Positions 51,162-59,977 are shown, counted from the first letter of the stretch. The stretch is 64,000 bases of DNA from DAOUJW01 sp034422115 (GCA_034422115.1 DAOUJW010000020.1:1-64000), one strand, 5' to 3'. A program made the numbers and translations. The notes: generated by a model not told the origin, from the letters alone.

Positions 51162-52037
51162 CTAGTGAAATGTGCCGGACTCCATGTCCAGGAGGGAGGC
51201 CCGGCCGGCGGCTTTGCCCTTGGCGGTTGCAAGCCGCGCCCGGAGCCCCGTGTACGCAAGCACCAGCATGAACAGCGTCGCCGAGAACAGCACCACCGTC
51301 GCTCCGGATGACACGTCCACGTAGTAGCTCAGGTATATGCCGCCCGTCCCGCAGAAAGCGCCCACCCCCGCCGACAGCATCATCATTGTGCCAAAGCTGT
51401 TGGTCAACAGCCTGGCGACTATGGGCGGTATGACGATGGCCGCCGCTATCATCGTCACTCCCAGCACCTGGATTGACACCACTATCGTGGCCGCCAGCAC
51501 CAGCGCGAGCATGGAGTCCGCCCAGCCTGTTGGCACTCCGTAGTACCTGGCAACCTCCGGGTCAAAGGTGGTGAACAGGAAGAACTTGTAGCCCACCAGG
51601 ACGATGAGAAGGGAGGCGGCCACGACTGCCACGATAGCGATGAGGTCGCCGTCGGTGACGCCCAGGATGTTGCCGAAGAGGGCGGCGTCGAAGCTGCGGG
51701 TGAAGCTCTTGTAACGGCTTATCAGGGCAATGCCCAGGGCGAAGCTGGCGGTGGTCACGATGCCGATGGCGGCGTCGGCGCCAATCTTGCGCTTGCTGGT
51801 GGTCAGGTTGATGAGCAGCGCCGACACCAGGCCCCAGACGCTGGCCCCGGCGTAGAAGTTGATGGACATGATGTAGCTGACCACGGCGCCGCCGAAGATG
51901 GCGTGGGCCAGCCCGTGGCCTATGTAGGACATCCGCCTGAGGACTACGTACACCCCGATGAAGCCGCACAGCCCGCCCACCAGAGCGGCGGAGATAAGCC
52001 CTCTCACAAAGAACTCGTACTGAAGTGGCTCAAGCAC
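51162..52037 (-). CDS. Zinc/manganese ABC transporter permease (ZnuB/MntB family)
   Basis: The 291-residue ABC-3 permease has eight or nine membrane segments, with the start EFFVRGLISAALVGGLCGFI, then VVLRRMSYIGHGLAHAIFGG, the region that contacts the ATPase. It forms the membrane channel for the binding protein at 53390-54412 and the ATPase at 52537-53382. It should follow the ATPase gene directly, but about 500 bases including a GIY-YIG gene and two palindromes intervene. Metal is zinc or manganese; not decided from this gene. Confidence 0.93.
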   Translation of the reverse strand: MLEPLQYEFFVRGLISAALVGGLCGFIGVYVVLRRMSYIGHGLAHAIFGGAVVSYIMSINFYAGASVWGLVSALLINLTTSKRKIGADAAIGIVTTASFALGIALISRYKSFTRSFDAALFGNILGVTDGDLIAIVAVVAASLLIVLVGYKFFLFTTFDPEVARYYGVPTGWADSMLALVLAATIVVSIQVLGVTMIAAAIVIPPIVARLLTNSFGTMMMLSAGVGAFCGTGGIYLSYYVDVSSGATVVLFSATLFMLVLAYTGLRARLATAKGKAAGRASLLDMESGTFH

Positions 52038-52114
52038 TCTTATTTCCTCTCCAGGCTACCTGGCGATATGCGTTGACACCTATTGCGCAATCTTGCCAAC
52101 CCGACGCAATTAAC

Positions 52115-52142
52115 CTCGTCATTCCTGCGAAAGCAGGAATCT
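52115..52142. repeat. Palindromic repeat flanking the GIY-YIG gene, left
   Basis: CTCGTCATTCCTGCGAAAGC then AGGAATCT. Its outer arms are in inverted orientation to the copy at 52448-52475, and the two border the GIY-YIG gene within 3-15 bases. Confidence 0.8.
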
Positions 52143-52145
52143 AGC

Positions 52146-52433
52146 TCATACTATCTGGTCATACAGGTCTGACCATACGGGATTGCCGTTCTCTATTAGC
52201 TCAATCTTCCACGCCCGTTTCCACTTCTTGATGGCCTTTTCCCTGCTGATGGCCGCCTCTATAGTTACGTGAGTTTCATACCATACTAGCTTGTGTACTC
52301 GATAACGCTTGGTAAAGCCACCGATAAAGTCATTCTTGTGCTCCCAGACCCGTCGGATCAAGTCCGAGGTGACGCCGATGTACAGGGCGCCATTTGGCCT
52401 GCTTGCAAGAATATAAACGCAAGGGGCAGCCAT
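52146..52433 (-). CDS. GIY-YIG endonuclease-domain protein (YhbQ/UPF0213 type)
   Basis: This is a 95-residue single-domain protein. VYILASRPNGALYIGVTSDL contains the VYI...YIG core (family GIY-YIG), followed by IRRVWEHKND with the catalytic Arg and a His, YRVHKLVWYETH, and a final Glu in AISREKAIKKWKR. YhbQ-like enzymes cleave branched or single-stranded DNA in vitro; cell role unclear. It lies inside the metal transport operon between the ATPase and permease genes, framed by two palindromic repeats in inverse orientation. This layout suggests insertion as a small cassette. Confidence 0.88.
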   Translation of the reverse strand: MAAPCVYILASRPNGALYIGVTSDLIRRVWEHKNDFIGGFTKRYRVHKLVWYETHVTIEAAISREKAIKKWKRAWKIELIENGNPVWSDLYDQIV

Positions 52434-52447
52434 GGTTGGAGGCCTTT

Positions 52448-52475
52448 AGATTCCTGCGAAAGCAGGAATGACGAG
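52448..52475. repeat. Palindromic repeat flanking the GIY-YIG gene, right
   Basis: AGATTCCTGCGAAAGCAGGA then ATGACGAG, the inverted partner of 52115-52142. Only the loop (GAAA) keeps the same orientation. Confidence 0.8.
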
Positions 52476-52536
52476 GTGGGTAACGTGGCTTGGTTTTCTC
52501 TCATATTCCAACGTATTACTCAAGTCTGATCAACCT

Positions 52537-53382
52537 CTAATTCGACGCCTCTCTGCCGGCGGGGGTCCGGTGGCTGTCTCTGCCGAAGAAGTGCGGGGTC
52601 TCAGCGACCAGGGTTATCCCCTGGTACTGCGTGACGGGCATATCCGCGCCGTAGGTGTGGCTGAGTATCTCGCTGGTGAAGACCTCACTTGGAGGGCCGT
52701 CGGCCACAAGGCGGCCGTTCAGGCACACGACGCGGGGGAGGTGAGCGGCCACAGAGTTTATCTCGTGGGTGCTCATTATCACTGTTATGTCCTCGTGGTT
52801 GAGCTCGTCCAGGAGGTGCATCACGTCGTCGCGGGTCTTGATGTCCACGCCGGTGGTCGGCTCATCCAGGAGCAGCAGGCGGGGGTTGCTGACCAGGGCG
52901 CGGGCCAGGAAGGTGCGCTGCTGCTCGCCGCCGGACAGCTCGCGGATGTGCCTGCGGGCCAGCTTGGATATGCCCAGGCGGTCCATGATGCGCGCCGCCC
53001 GCTCCCTGTCCCCACGGCGGTGCCAGGGGAAGATTGCGCCGTCCATAGTGCACCCCATCATCACCACCTCCTGCACCGTCACCGGAAAGTTCCAGTCGAT
53101 GGTCTCAAGCTGGGGCACGTACCCGGCCCGGGGCCTCCTGTGGGCCACCGACTGCCCCTCAACAACCACGTCACCGTGATAGATGTCCACGGCGCCCAGG
53201 ATGCTGCGAAGAAGGGTGCTCTTGCCGGAGCCGCTTGGCCCAAGCAGGCCGACGAAGTCGCCGGGCATGATGCTCAGGCTGACCTCCCTGAGCACGTGCC
53301 TGCCCTCGTAGCCGGAGGTTACGTCTCTCAGCTCCACGATGGGAGGCTCATGGCCGTATTCGTGCGGGACGGGATGAAGCAT
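52537..53382 (-). CDS. Metal ABC transporter ATP-binding protein (ZnuC/MntA family)
   Basis: The 281-residue ATPase has Walker A GLLGPSGSGKSTLLRS, Q-loop in YVPQLETIDWNFPVTV (with the family's DWNFPVTVxxVVMMG), signature LSGGEQQRTFLARAL, and Walker B LLLDEPTTGVD with TVIMSTHEIN. The DWxFP motif typifies zinc/manganese ABC-3 systems. It follows the binding protein gene by 7 bases on the minus strand. The permease is about 500 bases further along. Confidence 0.94.
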   Translation of the reverse strand: MLHPVPHEYGHEPPIVELRDVTSGYEGRHVLREVSLSIMPGDFVGLLGPSGSGKSTLLRSILGAVDIYHGDVVVEGQSVAHRRPRAGYVPQLETIDWNFPVTVQEVVMMGCTMDGAIFPWHRRGDRERAARIMDRLGISKLARRHIRELSGGEQQRTFLARALVSNPRLLLLDEPTTGVDIKTRDDVMHLLDELNHEDITVIMSTHEINSVAAHLPRVVCLNGRLVADGPPSEVFTSEILSHTYGADMPVTQYQGITLVAETPHFFGRDSHRTPAGREASN

Positions 53383-53389
53383 GTTGCGC

Positions 53390-54412
53390 CTACTGCGGGT
53401 AGATGGCCCCGCTGTCTCCTTCGAATACCAGGCCGGGGTCGAATCCCTCCAGGGGTTCGATGCTGCCGCCCAGCGCGGTGACGATTATCTCTACGTCGGC
53501 CAGAATAAGTCCCAGGTAGGTGTGACGAGGATCGCCGGGCGCGCCGGGCAGGTCGTCGTCCCTCAGCTGGTCGACGAACTCGGCTCCGCCCTCCTTCGCT
53601 ATCTGCGCCATGACGGGGCTGGGGAACACCTCCGAACCGAATATGGCAGGCACCTGAGACTCGCGGATCTGTTCAATGAGCTGCGCCACATCCCTCGCCG
53701 ATGGCTCAGTGAAGTCTGAGGGCTGGACTGCTCCGATGATCTCAAAGCCGTACCTCGGCCCGAAGTATGGGAAGGAGTCGTGGTAGGTCAGCAGCTTGCG
53801 GTTCTGGGGCGGGATGGTGGCGACGGCCTCGATTATGCGCTCGTCCAGGTCGGTAATGCGCACTGTGAGGGCGGCCAGGTTGTCGTTGTAGTAGTCGGCG
53901 TTGTCCGGGTCGGCGGCCGCCAGCGCGTCCCGGATAAGCTCGGCGTATCTCAGCGCCAGGGGAGGAGATGTCCAGAGATGCGGGTTGGGGTGCCCGTCCG
54001 CCTCCGGGAATGAGAAGTCAAAGACCCACTCCTCGCGGCTGACCGCCTTGTCCCCCAGGGTGACGATAACCGCGCCGGCCTTCTTGTTGGCCCTGGCCAT
54101 CTCAATGGAAGGCTCCTCCAGGAAGAGGCCGTTGGCGATGAACAGGTCTGCGTCCGACAGGATGGCCGCGACCGACGGCGAAGGCTCAAAGGTGTGGGAG
54201 TTGACGCCCTCCGGCACAATCCCCTCAAGGTCGATGCGCGTGCCTCCGATGTTCTCCACAAGGCTGGTGATGGGAGAAACCGTAGTGACCACTCTGATCT
54301 TTCCTCCGGCGTCCCGGGTCTCATCCTGTGTGCAGGCCACAGCCAGAAGTAGCAGCGCCGCGGCCAGCGCCATGACATATAGAGATGCTTTGTTGACTAT
54401 TTGGGTACGCAT
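53390..54412 (-). CDS. Metal-binding lipoprotein of the ABC transporter (ZnuA/MntC family)
   Basis: The 340-residue cluster A-I binding protein has a lipobox LLLAVAC (Cys27) and metal-site segments: NSHTFEPSPSV (first His), NPHLWTSP (second His), and GSEVFPSPV near the C-terminus. There is no long His-rich loop, which ZnuA of Gram-negatives has, so manganese remains as likely as zinc. VRVVTTVSPITSLVENIGG opens the mature domain. Its start overlaps the end of the fur-family gene by 16 bases, so the two are translationally coupled. Confidence 0.92.
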   Translation of the reverse strand: MRTQIVNKASLYVMALAAALLLLAVACTQDETRDAGGKIRVVTTVSPITSLVENIGGTRIDLEGIVPEGVNSHTFEPSPSVAAILSDADLFIANGLFLEEPSIEMARANKKAGAVIVTLGDKAVSREEWVFDFSFPEADGHPNPHLWTSPPLALRYAELIRDALAAADPDNADYYNDNLAALTVRITDLDERIIEAVATIPPQNRKLLTYHDSFPYFGPRYGFEIIGAVQPSDFTEPSARDVAQLIEQIRESQVPAIFGSEVFPSPVMAQIAKEGGAEFVDQLRDDDLPGAPGDPRHTYLGLILADVEIIVTALGGSIEPLEGFDPGLVFEGDSGAIYPQ

Positions 54413-54837
54413 TCGGCGCAGGCCCCCCCGACGGCAAAGTGTTCAAGGTCCGGCTCAAAGCCGAACTCCTTTATCAGACGCTCGCGGAACTCCTCCAGGT
54501 AGGAGGGGCTAAGGTCGAAGGTGCGACCGCAGCCCCGGCACACCATGTGATGGTGCTTGTTGGGTTCCGCAACCTCGTACTGCGCCGAGCCGTCGCCCAG
54601 GGCGATCTCCGTGACCAGGTGCAGCCGCTTGAGAAGCTGGAGGATGCGGTACACGGTGGCTATGTCCAGGTAGGGGTAAAGCTGGGTCACGCGCCGGTGG
54701 ATGGCCTCCGCCGTCAGGTGGCCGTCGCTCTCGGCAATGGCCTGGAGCACCATCACGCGCTGGGGGGTCAGGCGGTATCCCGCCTCCCGGAGTGTTTCCA
54801 AAACGGCATTGTGTCTGGTCATTGGTTTCTTATGCAA
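54397..54837 (-). CDS. Fur-family metal-responsive regulator (Zur/PerR-like)
   Basis: The 146-residue repressor has the winged helix REAGYRLTPQRVMVLQAIAE, recognition region IATVYRILQLLKRLHLV, then HHHMVCRGCGRTFDL with Cys100 and Cys103, and a second Cys pair CAEC (140 and 143), the structural zinc site. As first gene of a metal transporter operon it probably senses the same metal, zinc by analogy, and controls its own transcript. The regulatory box upstream is not evident to me. Confidence 0.93.
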   Translation of the reverse strand: MHKKPMTRHNAVLETLREAGYRLTPQRVMVLQAIAESDGHLTAEAIHRRVTQLYPYLDIATVYRILQLLKRLHLVTEIALGDGSAQYEVAEPNKHHHMVCRGCGRTFDLSPSYLEEFRERLIKEFGFEPDLEHFAVGGACAECVPK

Positions 54838-54986
54838 CTGGTTGCAACAGCATTTTACTGCTATACGACAAAATGGTCAATAGTGTTTAATATGGAATAA
54901 CGAAACTACAGAGCCGTGGGAAACGGCTTAAACAAGGTAATATGTCAGGGCTTGCCACCCACGAGTTGCGCTGGTACATTGCCTGT

Positions 54987-55277
54987 ATGAAACTTCCCGA
55001 CCGGCTTACAGTTGGCGGAGTCAAGGCGGTGGACCTAATTGCTATCGGTGGTGTCAACTCAATTGGCGTCGTGGCTATTGGCGGGGTCAACTCGATAGGT
55101 GTGATCGCCATTGGCGGAGCAAGCGCTACTGGCCTAATCGCTATTGGCGGCGCGAACGCAATGGGCCTCATTGCCTTCGGCGGCGCGTTTGCCCGCGGGA
55201 TAATCTCCCACACGTTGCGGGAGCGGCGGAAACTCAGGAGTGGTCTGAACAAATCTAACGTCATTCCCGAGAAGTAA
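54987..55277 (+). CDS. Small protein of about 11-residue IAIGGVNSIGV repeats
   Basis: The 96-residue product starts MKLPDRLTVGGVKAVDLIAI. Residues about 8-70 consist of five or six near-repeats of an 11-residue unit (IAIGGVNSIGV, IAIGGASATGL, IAIGGANAMGL, IAFGGAFARGI), then a short Arg/Lys-rich tail. Spacing of Gly and aliphatics could form a beta-helix or a hydrophobic stack in the membrane. I do not recognise a family. Start at ATG 54987; an in-frame ATG lies at 54942. Confidence 0.55.
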   Translation: MKLPDRLTVGGVKAVDLIAIGGVNSIGVVAIGGVNSIGVIAIGGASATGLIAIGGANAMGLIAFGGAFARGIISHTLRERRKLRSGLNKSNVIPEK

Positions 55278-55510
55278 GGAGTTTGCGCCCCGTTCCCTGG
55301 ATTCCGGCGAAAGCCGGAATGACGGTGAGGGTGTCCTTGAACTAGAAGGTCGTGTTTGCTACTTGTTCAGAGGATTCTTGGCGTTTCCTTCTGATGTTGC
55401 CCCAGGTAAGGCTCGCAAGCTGCCATCTCTGCATAGGCGTTGTGCTACAATATCCAGGATATGCCTGCGATTCTCAATATCCGCGAGTACGCCTTGCTGG
55501 AGATCGTCCC
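55278..55510. repeat. Spacer with palindrome and fragment of a larger repeat unit
   Basis: CTGGATTCCGGCGAAAGCCGGAATGAC at 55298-55324 (a palindrome; given here only as family member), and GTTTGCTACTTGTTCAGAGG near 55352-55372, the complement of a segment of the unit at 62557-62583. A 17-codon ORF at 55461-55514 ends across the ccmH GTG. Confidence 0.55.
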
Positions 55511-55514
55511 GTGA
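55461..55514 (+). other. 17-codon leader ORF overlapping the ccmH start
   Basis: ATG CCT GCG ... CCG TGA encodes MPAILNIREYALLEIVP, ending with a UGA that overlaps the GTG of ccmH (CCGTGAG). It may be a coupling leader or the remnant of an upstream gene; there is no clear evidence that it is translated. Confidence 0.3.
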
Positions 55515-56068
55515 GCCTACGACTAATAGAAGACACGGCAGCAAGGAGACTCGGTCTGCTGGCGCTCCTCTCTGTAGCGGGTCTGGCAGCTCTAGTCGTG
55601 GGCTGCGCATCCCAGCCAGATACGCTGTCGGCTGAGGAGATGGAGGAGGAGGCCCAGGGCATAGACAAGAGCCTCATGTGTCCCGTATGCCCCAGCGAGA
55701 CCATCGACCAGTCCCAGACGCAGCTTGCCAAGCAGATGCGGGACATTGTGCGCGAGAAGCTGGCCGCGGGCGAAAGCCGTGAAGAGATACTCCGCTTCTT
55801 CGAGGACAGATACGGCACGTCGGTGCTGGCTGAGCCGCCCAGAAGCGGGTTCAACCTGCTGGTGTGGGTAGCGCCTCCCGTTGCGCTGGCGGCCGGGGGC
55901 CTTGTGCTCGCGGTCGCGCTGCGGGCCATGCGCAGGTCCCACGACTCCGACTCCGCCGGGGACGTGCGTGAGGATGAGCCGGGACTGGAGCCGTACCTCT
56001 CCGCAGTGGACAGGGAGATACAGGGCATAACCCCAATTACCGATGACACCTCGGAAGGGAGGGGCTAG
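55511..56068 (+). CDS. ccmH: Cytochrome c biogenesis protein CcmH
   Basis: From the GTG at 55511 the product is 185 residues: a lipobox ALVVGC (Cys32), then LMCPVCPSETIDQSQTQLAK with the redox Cys57-x-x-Cys60, then VREKLAAGESREEILRFFED and a C-terminal membrane helix (about 105-125). It presumably keeps apocytochrome c thiols reduced for haem attachment. The next gene, ccmF-like, follows within 2 bases, so they are coupled. Longer upstream starts are possible but pass through repeat sequence. Confidence 0.88.
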   Translation: MSLRLIEDTAARRLGLLALLSVAGLAALVVGCASQPDTLSAEEMEEEAQGIDKSLMCPVCPSETIDQSQTQLAKQMRDIVREKLAAGESREEILRFFEDRYGTSVLAEPPRSGFNLLVWVAPPVALAAGGLVLAVALRAMRRSHDSDSAGDVREDEPGLEPYLSAVDREIQGITPITDDTSEGRG

Positions 56069-56070
56069 CC

Positions 56071-58068
56071 TTGGCCGACCTGGGATACGTAACGCTGCTT
56101 CTGGCCCTGGTGCTGGCTTGCTACTCGGTGGTGGCGTCTTTTGTGGGGGCGGGCAGGGGTGCGCCGCACCTTGTCAGGAGCGCGCTGAACGCTACGTACC
56201 TGTCTCCCGTCGCGCTGGGCCTGTCCACGGCCGGGCTTGTGGGCGCGTTTGTGTCCAGGGATTTCAGCGTGGAGTACGTGTGGGCCAACAGCAGCCGGGC
56301 CATGGACATCCAGTACATCTGGGTCGCCTTCTACGCCGGCAATGAAGGCTCGATTCTGTTCATCGCATTTGCGCTGGCGGTGCTCGCGGCCGCGGCGGTG
56401 TACTTCAGCCCTAAGGCCTTGCAGCCCAGCCTGCCATACGTCAACGCGGTCATCATGCTGGTGCTTGTCTTCTTCGTGGGCGTGATGGTGTTTCTGGCCA
56501 ACCCCTTCGCACGCCTCGATATTGTGCCTACGGACGGCCGCGGCATAAACCCGCTGCTGACCCATCCCGGCATGTTTGTGCATCCTCCAATGCTTATGAC
56601 GGGGCTTATCTCCTTCACCATCCCCTTCGCCATTGCGATGGGCGCGATTCTGTCCGGCAAGACCGGCGATGAGTGGGTGGACGCGGGCCGCACTTGGGGC
56701 ATACTGTCCTGGGCGCTGCTGGGCATAGGGCTGCTGCTGGGCGCGTGGTGGGCCTACACCATCTTGGGCTGGGGTGGGTACTGGGCGTGGGACCCCGTGG
56801 AGAACGCCGGATTCATGCCCTGGCTTGTGATCACGGCCTTCATCCACTCCATCATGGTGCAGAAGCGACGCGGCATGTTCCGTATGTGGAACCTCGCCCT
56901 CCTCATAATCGCCTTTGGCTTTGCCCAGTTCGGGATGTTCATCAACCGGGGCGGCCCCGTGCCGTCGGTGCACTCCTTCGGACAGTCGACCCTGGGCTGG
57001 ATATTTCTCCTGTTCATGGGCGTTACGATGGTCATCTCCTTTGCCGTCTTCTTCTGGAGGTACAACAGCCTCAAGAGCGCCCAGACCCTTGAGTCTGCCC
57101 TGTCCAGAGAGGGCGCTTTCCTGGTGAACAACCTCCTGTTCCTGGGCGTGGCCTCCGTCACGCTGTGGGGGGTTGTCTACCCGCTCATCTCCGACCTGTT
57201 CCAGGGGGAAGTCATCACGGTGGGGCAGCCCTTCTACAACCAGGTGAACGGGCCGATGTTTCTGGCCCTCATCTTCCTGATGGGCGTGGCCCCCTTCCTG
57301 CCGTGGCGACGGGCCTCCTGGCGAACTGTGCGACAGGCGTTGATCGCGCCCGTCGCCGTCGCACTTGTGGTCGTGGCTGTCCTGCTGGCGATAGGTGTGC
57401 GTAACCCCTTCGCCGTGACCGCCTTCGGCCTGTGCGCCTTCGTCACCGCGGGCATCGTGCGGGAGTGGGCCAGGGGCACGATTTCGAGACGCGGCAGGGG
57501 AGAGAGCTACCCCGTCGCCTTTGTCAGGCTAATCGCCGGAAATCGTCCCCGGTACGGCGGGTATGTGGTACACCTGGCGGTGGTGCTGCTGGCCCTGGGC
57601 GTGGCGGGGTCATCCTTCTACGGAATCCAGCGAGACGTGGCGCTGGCCCCCGGTGAGGCCACCGAGATTGGCGGGTACTTCGTGAAGTACATCGGCTCCT
57701 CGGCGGTCGAGAGGGCGGACCGAGTGGAGGCGAGGACGGAGGTGCATGTGTTCAGGGGCGACGACTTCCTGGGCGTCTACCGGCCCAAGCGTGACTTCTA
57801 TCCCAGCTTCAACCTGGCGTCGACCCAGGCGGCGATTCGCTCCACGCCCATCGAGGACCTGTACATCATTCCGGGCGAGATCCTGGACGACGGGCGCGTG
57901 GTGTTCAGGATATTCGTCAATCCCCTGGTGATGTGGATGTGGGTGGCCGGCCCGATGCTGGTGGTGGGCGTGATGGTGGCCCTCTGGCCCCAGAGGGAAC
58001 CGGCGACGGTGTACGCACGCTCGCCCTTGGACGACGCCGCGGTGCGGTCGGGCGCAGTCACCGGCTGA
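56071..58068 (+). CDS. ccmF: Cytochrome c haem lyase subunit CcmF/NrfE family
   Basis: A 665-residue membrane protein with about fifteen segments. The tryptophan-rich haem motif reads WGGYWAWDPVENAGFMPWL (about residues 232-250), and other conserved parts include NEGSILFIAFAL and ACHPP-like TDGRGINPLLTHPGMFVHPP with His residues. The start is TTG two bases after the ccmH stop. CcmF carries haem to apocytochromes with CcmH. It is followed by a CcmI-like membrane protein and a TlpA-type thioredoxin, a system I-like set without ccmABCDE in view. Confidence 0.95.
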   Translation: MADLGYVTLLLALVLACYSVVASFVGAGRGAPHLVRSALNATYLSPVALGLSTAGLVGAFVSRDFSVEYVWANSSRAMDIQYIWVAFYAGNEGSILFIAFALAVLAAAAVYFSPKALQPSLPYVNAVIMLVLVFFVGVMVFLANPFARLDIVPTDGRGINPLLTHPGMFVHPPMLMTGLISFTIPFAIAMGAILSGKTGDEWVDAGRTWGILSWALLGIGLLLGAWWAYTILGWGGYWAWDPVENAGFMPWLVITAFIHSIMVQKRRGMFRMWNLALLIIAFGFAQFGMFINRGGPVPSVHSFGQSTLGWIFLLFMGVTMVISFAVFFWRYNSLKSAQTLESALSREGAFLVNNLLFLGVASVTLWGVVYPLISDLFQGEVITVGQPFYNQVNGPMFLALIFLMGVAPFLPWRRASWRTVRQALIAPVAVALVVVAVLLAIGVRNPFAVTAFGLCAFVTAGIVREWARGTISRRGRGESYPVAFVRLIAGNRPRYGGYVVHLAVVLLALGVAGSSFYGIQRDVALAPGEATEIGGYFVKYIGSSAVERADRVEARTEVHVFRGDDFLGVYRPKRDFYPSFNLASTQAAIRSTPIEDLYIIPGEILDDGRVVFRIFVNPLVMWMWVAGPMLVVGVMVALWPQREPATVYARSPLDDAAVRSGAVTG

Positions 58069-58072
58069 GCCT

Positions 58073-58564
58073 ATGCCCTTCTTCTTGGGTCTGGTCTTTG
58101 CTTTCTTCGCCATTCTTGTCCTGGCGTGGCCCATCCTCAGACGCAGCCGCTCCGCGCCCAACCCTGCGCCACCGCCCGACGCCCTGAGTGAAGTCGCGCA
58201 ACGCCGCGCCCGGATATACGACGACATCAAGACCCTGGCCTTGGACTACGAGCTTGGCAACGTGCCCTCCGAGGAGTACAGCGCCAAGCTGGCGGCCTTC
58301 CGCCTTGAGGCCGCCCGCGCCCTTCGCGACCAGGAGCAGCTACATCAGGCCCAGGCCGGCCTGGAGGACGACCTTGAGAGGGATGTGCTGGAACTGCGCA
58401 GGTCGTGGGGCAGCGTGACCAAGACGGTTCTTTGCGAGGTGTGCGGCAAAGATGTGGATGCTGCCGCCGCGCTGTGCCCAAGGTGCGAGCTTCCACTGAG
58501 TCAAGAAACTCCAGGCCAGGAAAACCCTTCATCGGAGGGAAAGGCGTCGTGGGCAGAGCAGTAG
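58073..58564 (+). CDS. CcmI-like membrane protein with zinc-ribbon tail
   Basis: The 163-residue protein has one N-terminal membrane helix (about 3-20), an alpha-helical charged middle (about 40-115, RARIYDDIKTLALDYELGNV), and at the end a zinc ribbon CEVCGKDVDAAAALCPRCE (two CxxC pairs). The layout matches CcmI-like chaperone subunits by position and topology, though sequence similarity is not decisive. Its start is four bases after the ccmF stop and the next gene's GTG overlaps its end. Confidence 0.65.
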   Translation: MPFFLGLVFAFFAILVLAWPILRRSRSAPNPAPPPDALSEVAQRRARIYDDIKTLALDYELGNVPSEEYSAKLAAFRLEAARALRDQEQLHQAQAGLEDDLERDVLELRRSWGSVTKTVLCEVCGKDVDAAAALCPRCELPLSQETPGQENPSSEGKASWAEQ

Positions 58565-59778
58565 CGGTCGTCTTGCTGCTTGGCGCGCTCCTTCTGGCGC
58601 CGGGTGTGGCCCGGCCGGCAGTCTATGCACAGGAGACAACGTCCATCGAGGGCAGGATCAGCAACGGGACTCCCGGCGCGGATATACCCGTCGCTCTGCC
58701 GGTGGTCCTGGAGGTGTACAGGTTCGGAGAGCGCATTGAGATTCTGGATACCGTGAGTGATGCCGACGGAGGGTTCAGCTTCGAGAACGTTCCGGGTGAA
58801 TTCGGCACCGGCTACATCGTCAGTACGCAGTACGCCGGGGGCTTCTACTCCTACGAGAGGGACTTTCCGTTGCCGGAGCCTGTGGAGCTGCCGGTGTACG
58901 AGAGCACCGGCGACGGCGAGGCCGTGAGAGTGACGGTGCACAGCCTGGTCATCAACGGCGCAGACGCCGATACCGGCCTTATGAACGTCCTTGCGCTGGT
59001 GGGATTGGAGAACTCCGGGGACCGCACCTTTGTGCCGGAGCTGCCCCAGGCCGGGGCCATGATGAGCTTTCTCAGGTTCTCTCTTCCACTGACCGCCAGC
59101 GAGGTGGACGTCCAGAGCAACCTGCGGGGAGGCAGCATACTCCAGATAGACCGCGGGTTTGCCATGACCTCGCCGGTCCCGCCGGGCTCCTACGAGATAG
59201 CCTACACGTACCAGGCGGCCTACGAGGGCGGCAAGCTTTCCTACACCCAGTCCTTTCCATTTGGCGCAGAGACTTTTCGCGTTCTGATTCTGTCGGGGCT
59301 GGGCAGCGTCACCGGCGAGGGGCTGGAGGAGGCGGAGCCCGCAACGCTGGGCGACCAGGAGTACGTCCAGATGGAGGCCCGCGACCTGGACGTGGGCGCG
59401 AGGGTGGACCTTACGTTTTCCGGCCTGCCGCAGCCGCCGCTCTGGAAGAGGTGGCAGCAGGCCGCGACCCGCGAGGGCTTTGCCAGCATCCTGATCCCCT
59501 CGGTCTTTGGCGTGGCGCTGCTCTCACTGATAGGGTACGTGCTGCTCACCAGGCGGGAGCCGGCTGAGACTGATGCCCCTGGAGACGCGGCCCAGCGTGC
59601 TGCACTGGTAGAGACGATAGCGCGCCTTGATGACCGCTTCCAGCAAAGAGAGCTTGAGGAGGGGGACTACCTGCAACAGAGGCGGTCGCTGAAGGCCCTG
59701 GCGCTGCACGGGGCAGTCAACCCTGAACATGCCGAGCAATCAGATCTGCCCGAAGAGGGCAGAGAGGACACCCCATGA
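58549..59778 (+). CDS. Exported protein with carboxypeptidase-regulatory-like domain
   Basis: From GTG 58549 (GGAGGG site) the 409-residue product begins with a signal peptide (MGRAVAVVLLLGALLLAPGV), then TSIEGRISNGTPGADIPVAL, the start of a Cna-B/regulatory-like beta domain to about residue 115, a middle domain, then one membrane segment near residue 318-340 (SILIPSVFGVALLSLIGYVL) and a cytoplasmic coiled tail. It overlaps the previous gene by 16 bases. It is in the cytochrome maturation cluster and may hold or present apocytochromes, but this is only context. Confidence 0.65.
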   Translation: MGRAVAVVLLLGALLLAPGVARPAVYAQETTSIEGRISNGTPGADIPVALPVVLEVYRFGERIEILDTVSDADGGFSFENVPGEFGTGYIVSTQYAGGFYSYERDFPLPEPVELPVYESTGDGEAVRVTVHSLVINGADADTGLMNVLALVGLENSGDRTFVPELPQAGAMMSFLRFSLPLTASEVDVQSNLRGGSILQIDRGFAMTSPVPPGSYEIAYTYQAAYEGGKLSYTQSFPFGAETFRVLILSGLGSVTGEGLEEAEPATLGDQEYVQMEARDLDVGARVDLTFSGLPQPPLWKRWQQAATREGFASILIPSVFGVALLSLIGYVLLTRREPAETDAPGDAAQRAALVETIARLDDRFQQRELEEGDYLQQRRSLKALALHGAVNPEHAEQSDLPEEGREDTP

Positions 59779-59811
59779 GCAACCGCGCTGTCATGCAAGC
59801 CTCCCCATATC

Positions 59812-59960
59812 CGTCATTCCGGCGGAAGCCGGAATCCAGAGGATTTCATCAGAAACACAGCGCATTTATAGACAGGGACTTTGGATTCCTCACTGCGCTG
59901 CGCTCCGTTCGGAATGACAGTGGGCGCGCGCCGTCGTCATTCCGGCGGAAGCCGGAGTCT
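59812..59960. repeat. Palindromic repeat pair with central inverted-repeat element
   Basis: CGTCATTCCGGCGGAAGCCGGAAT at 59812 and its near copy at 59936-59959 frame a segment containing TTGGATTCC...GTTCGGAATGAC. It separates the exported-protein gene from tlpA. Confidence 0.6.
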
Positions 59961-59977
59961 GTATCGGAGGCCGGGCA

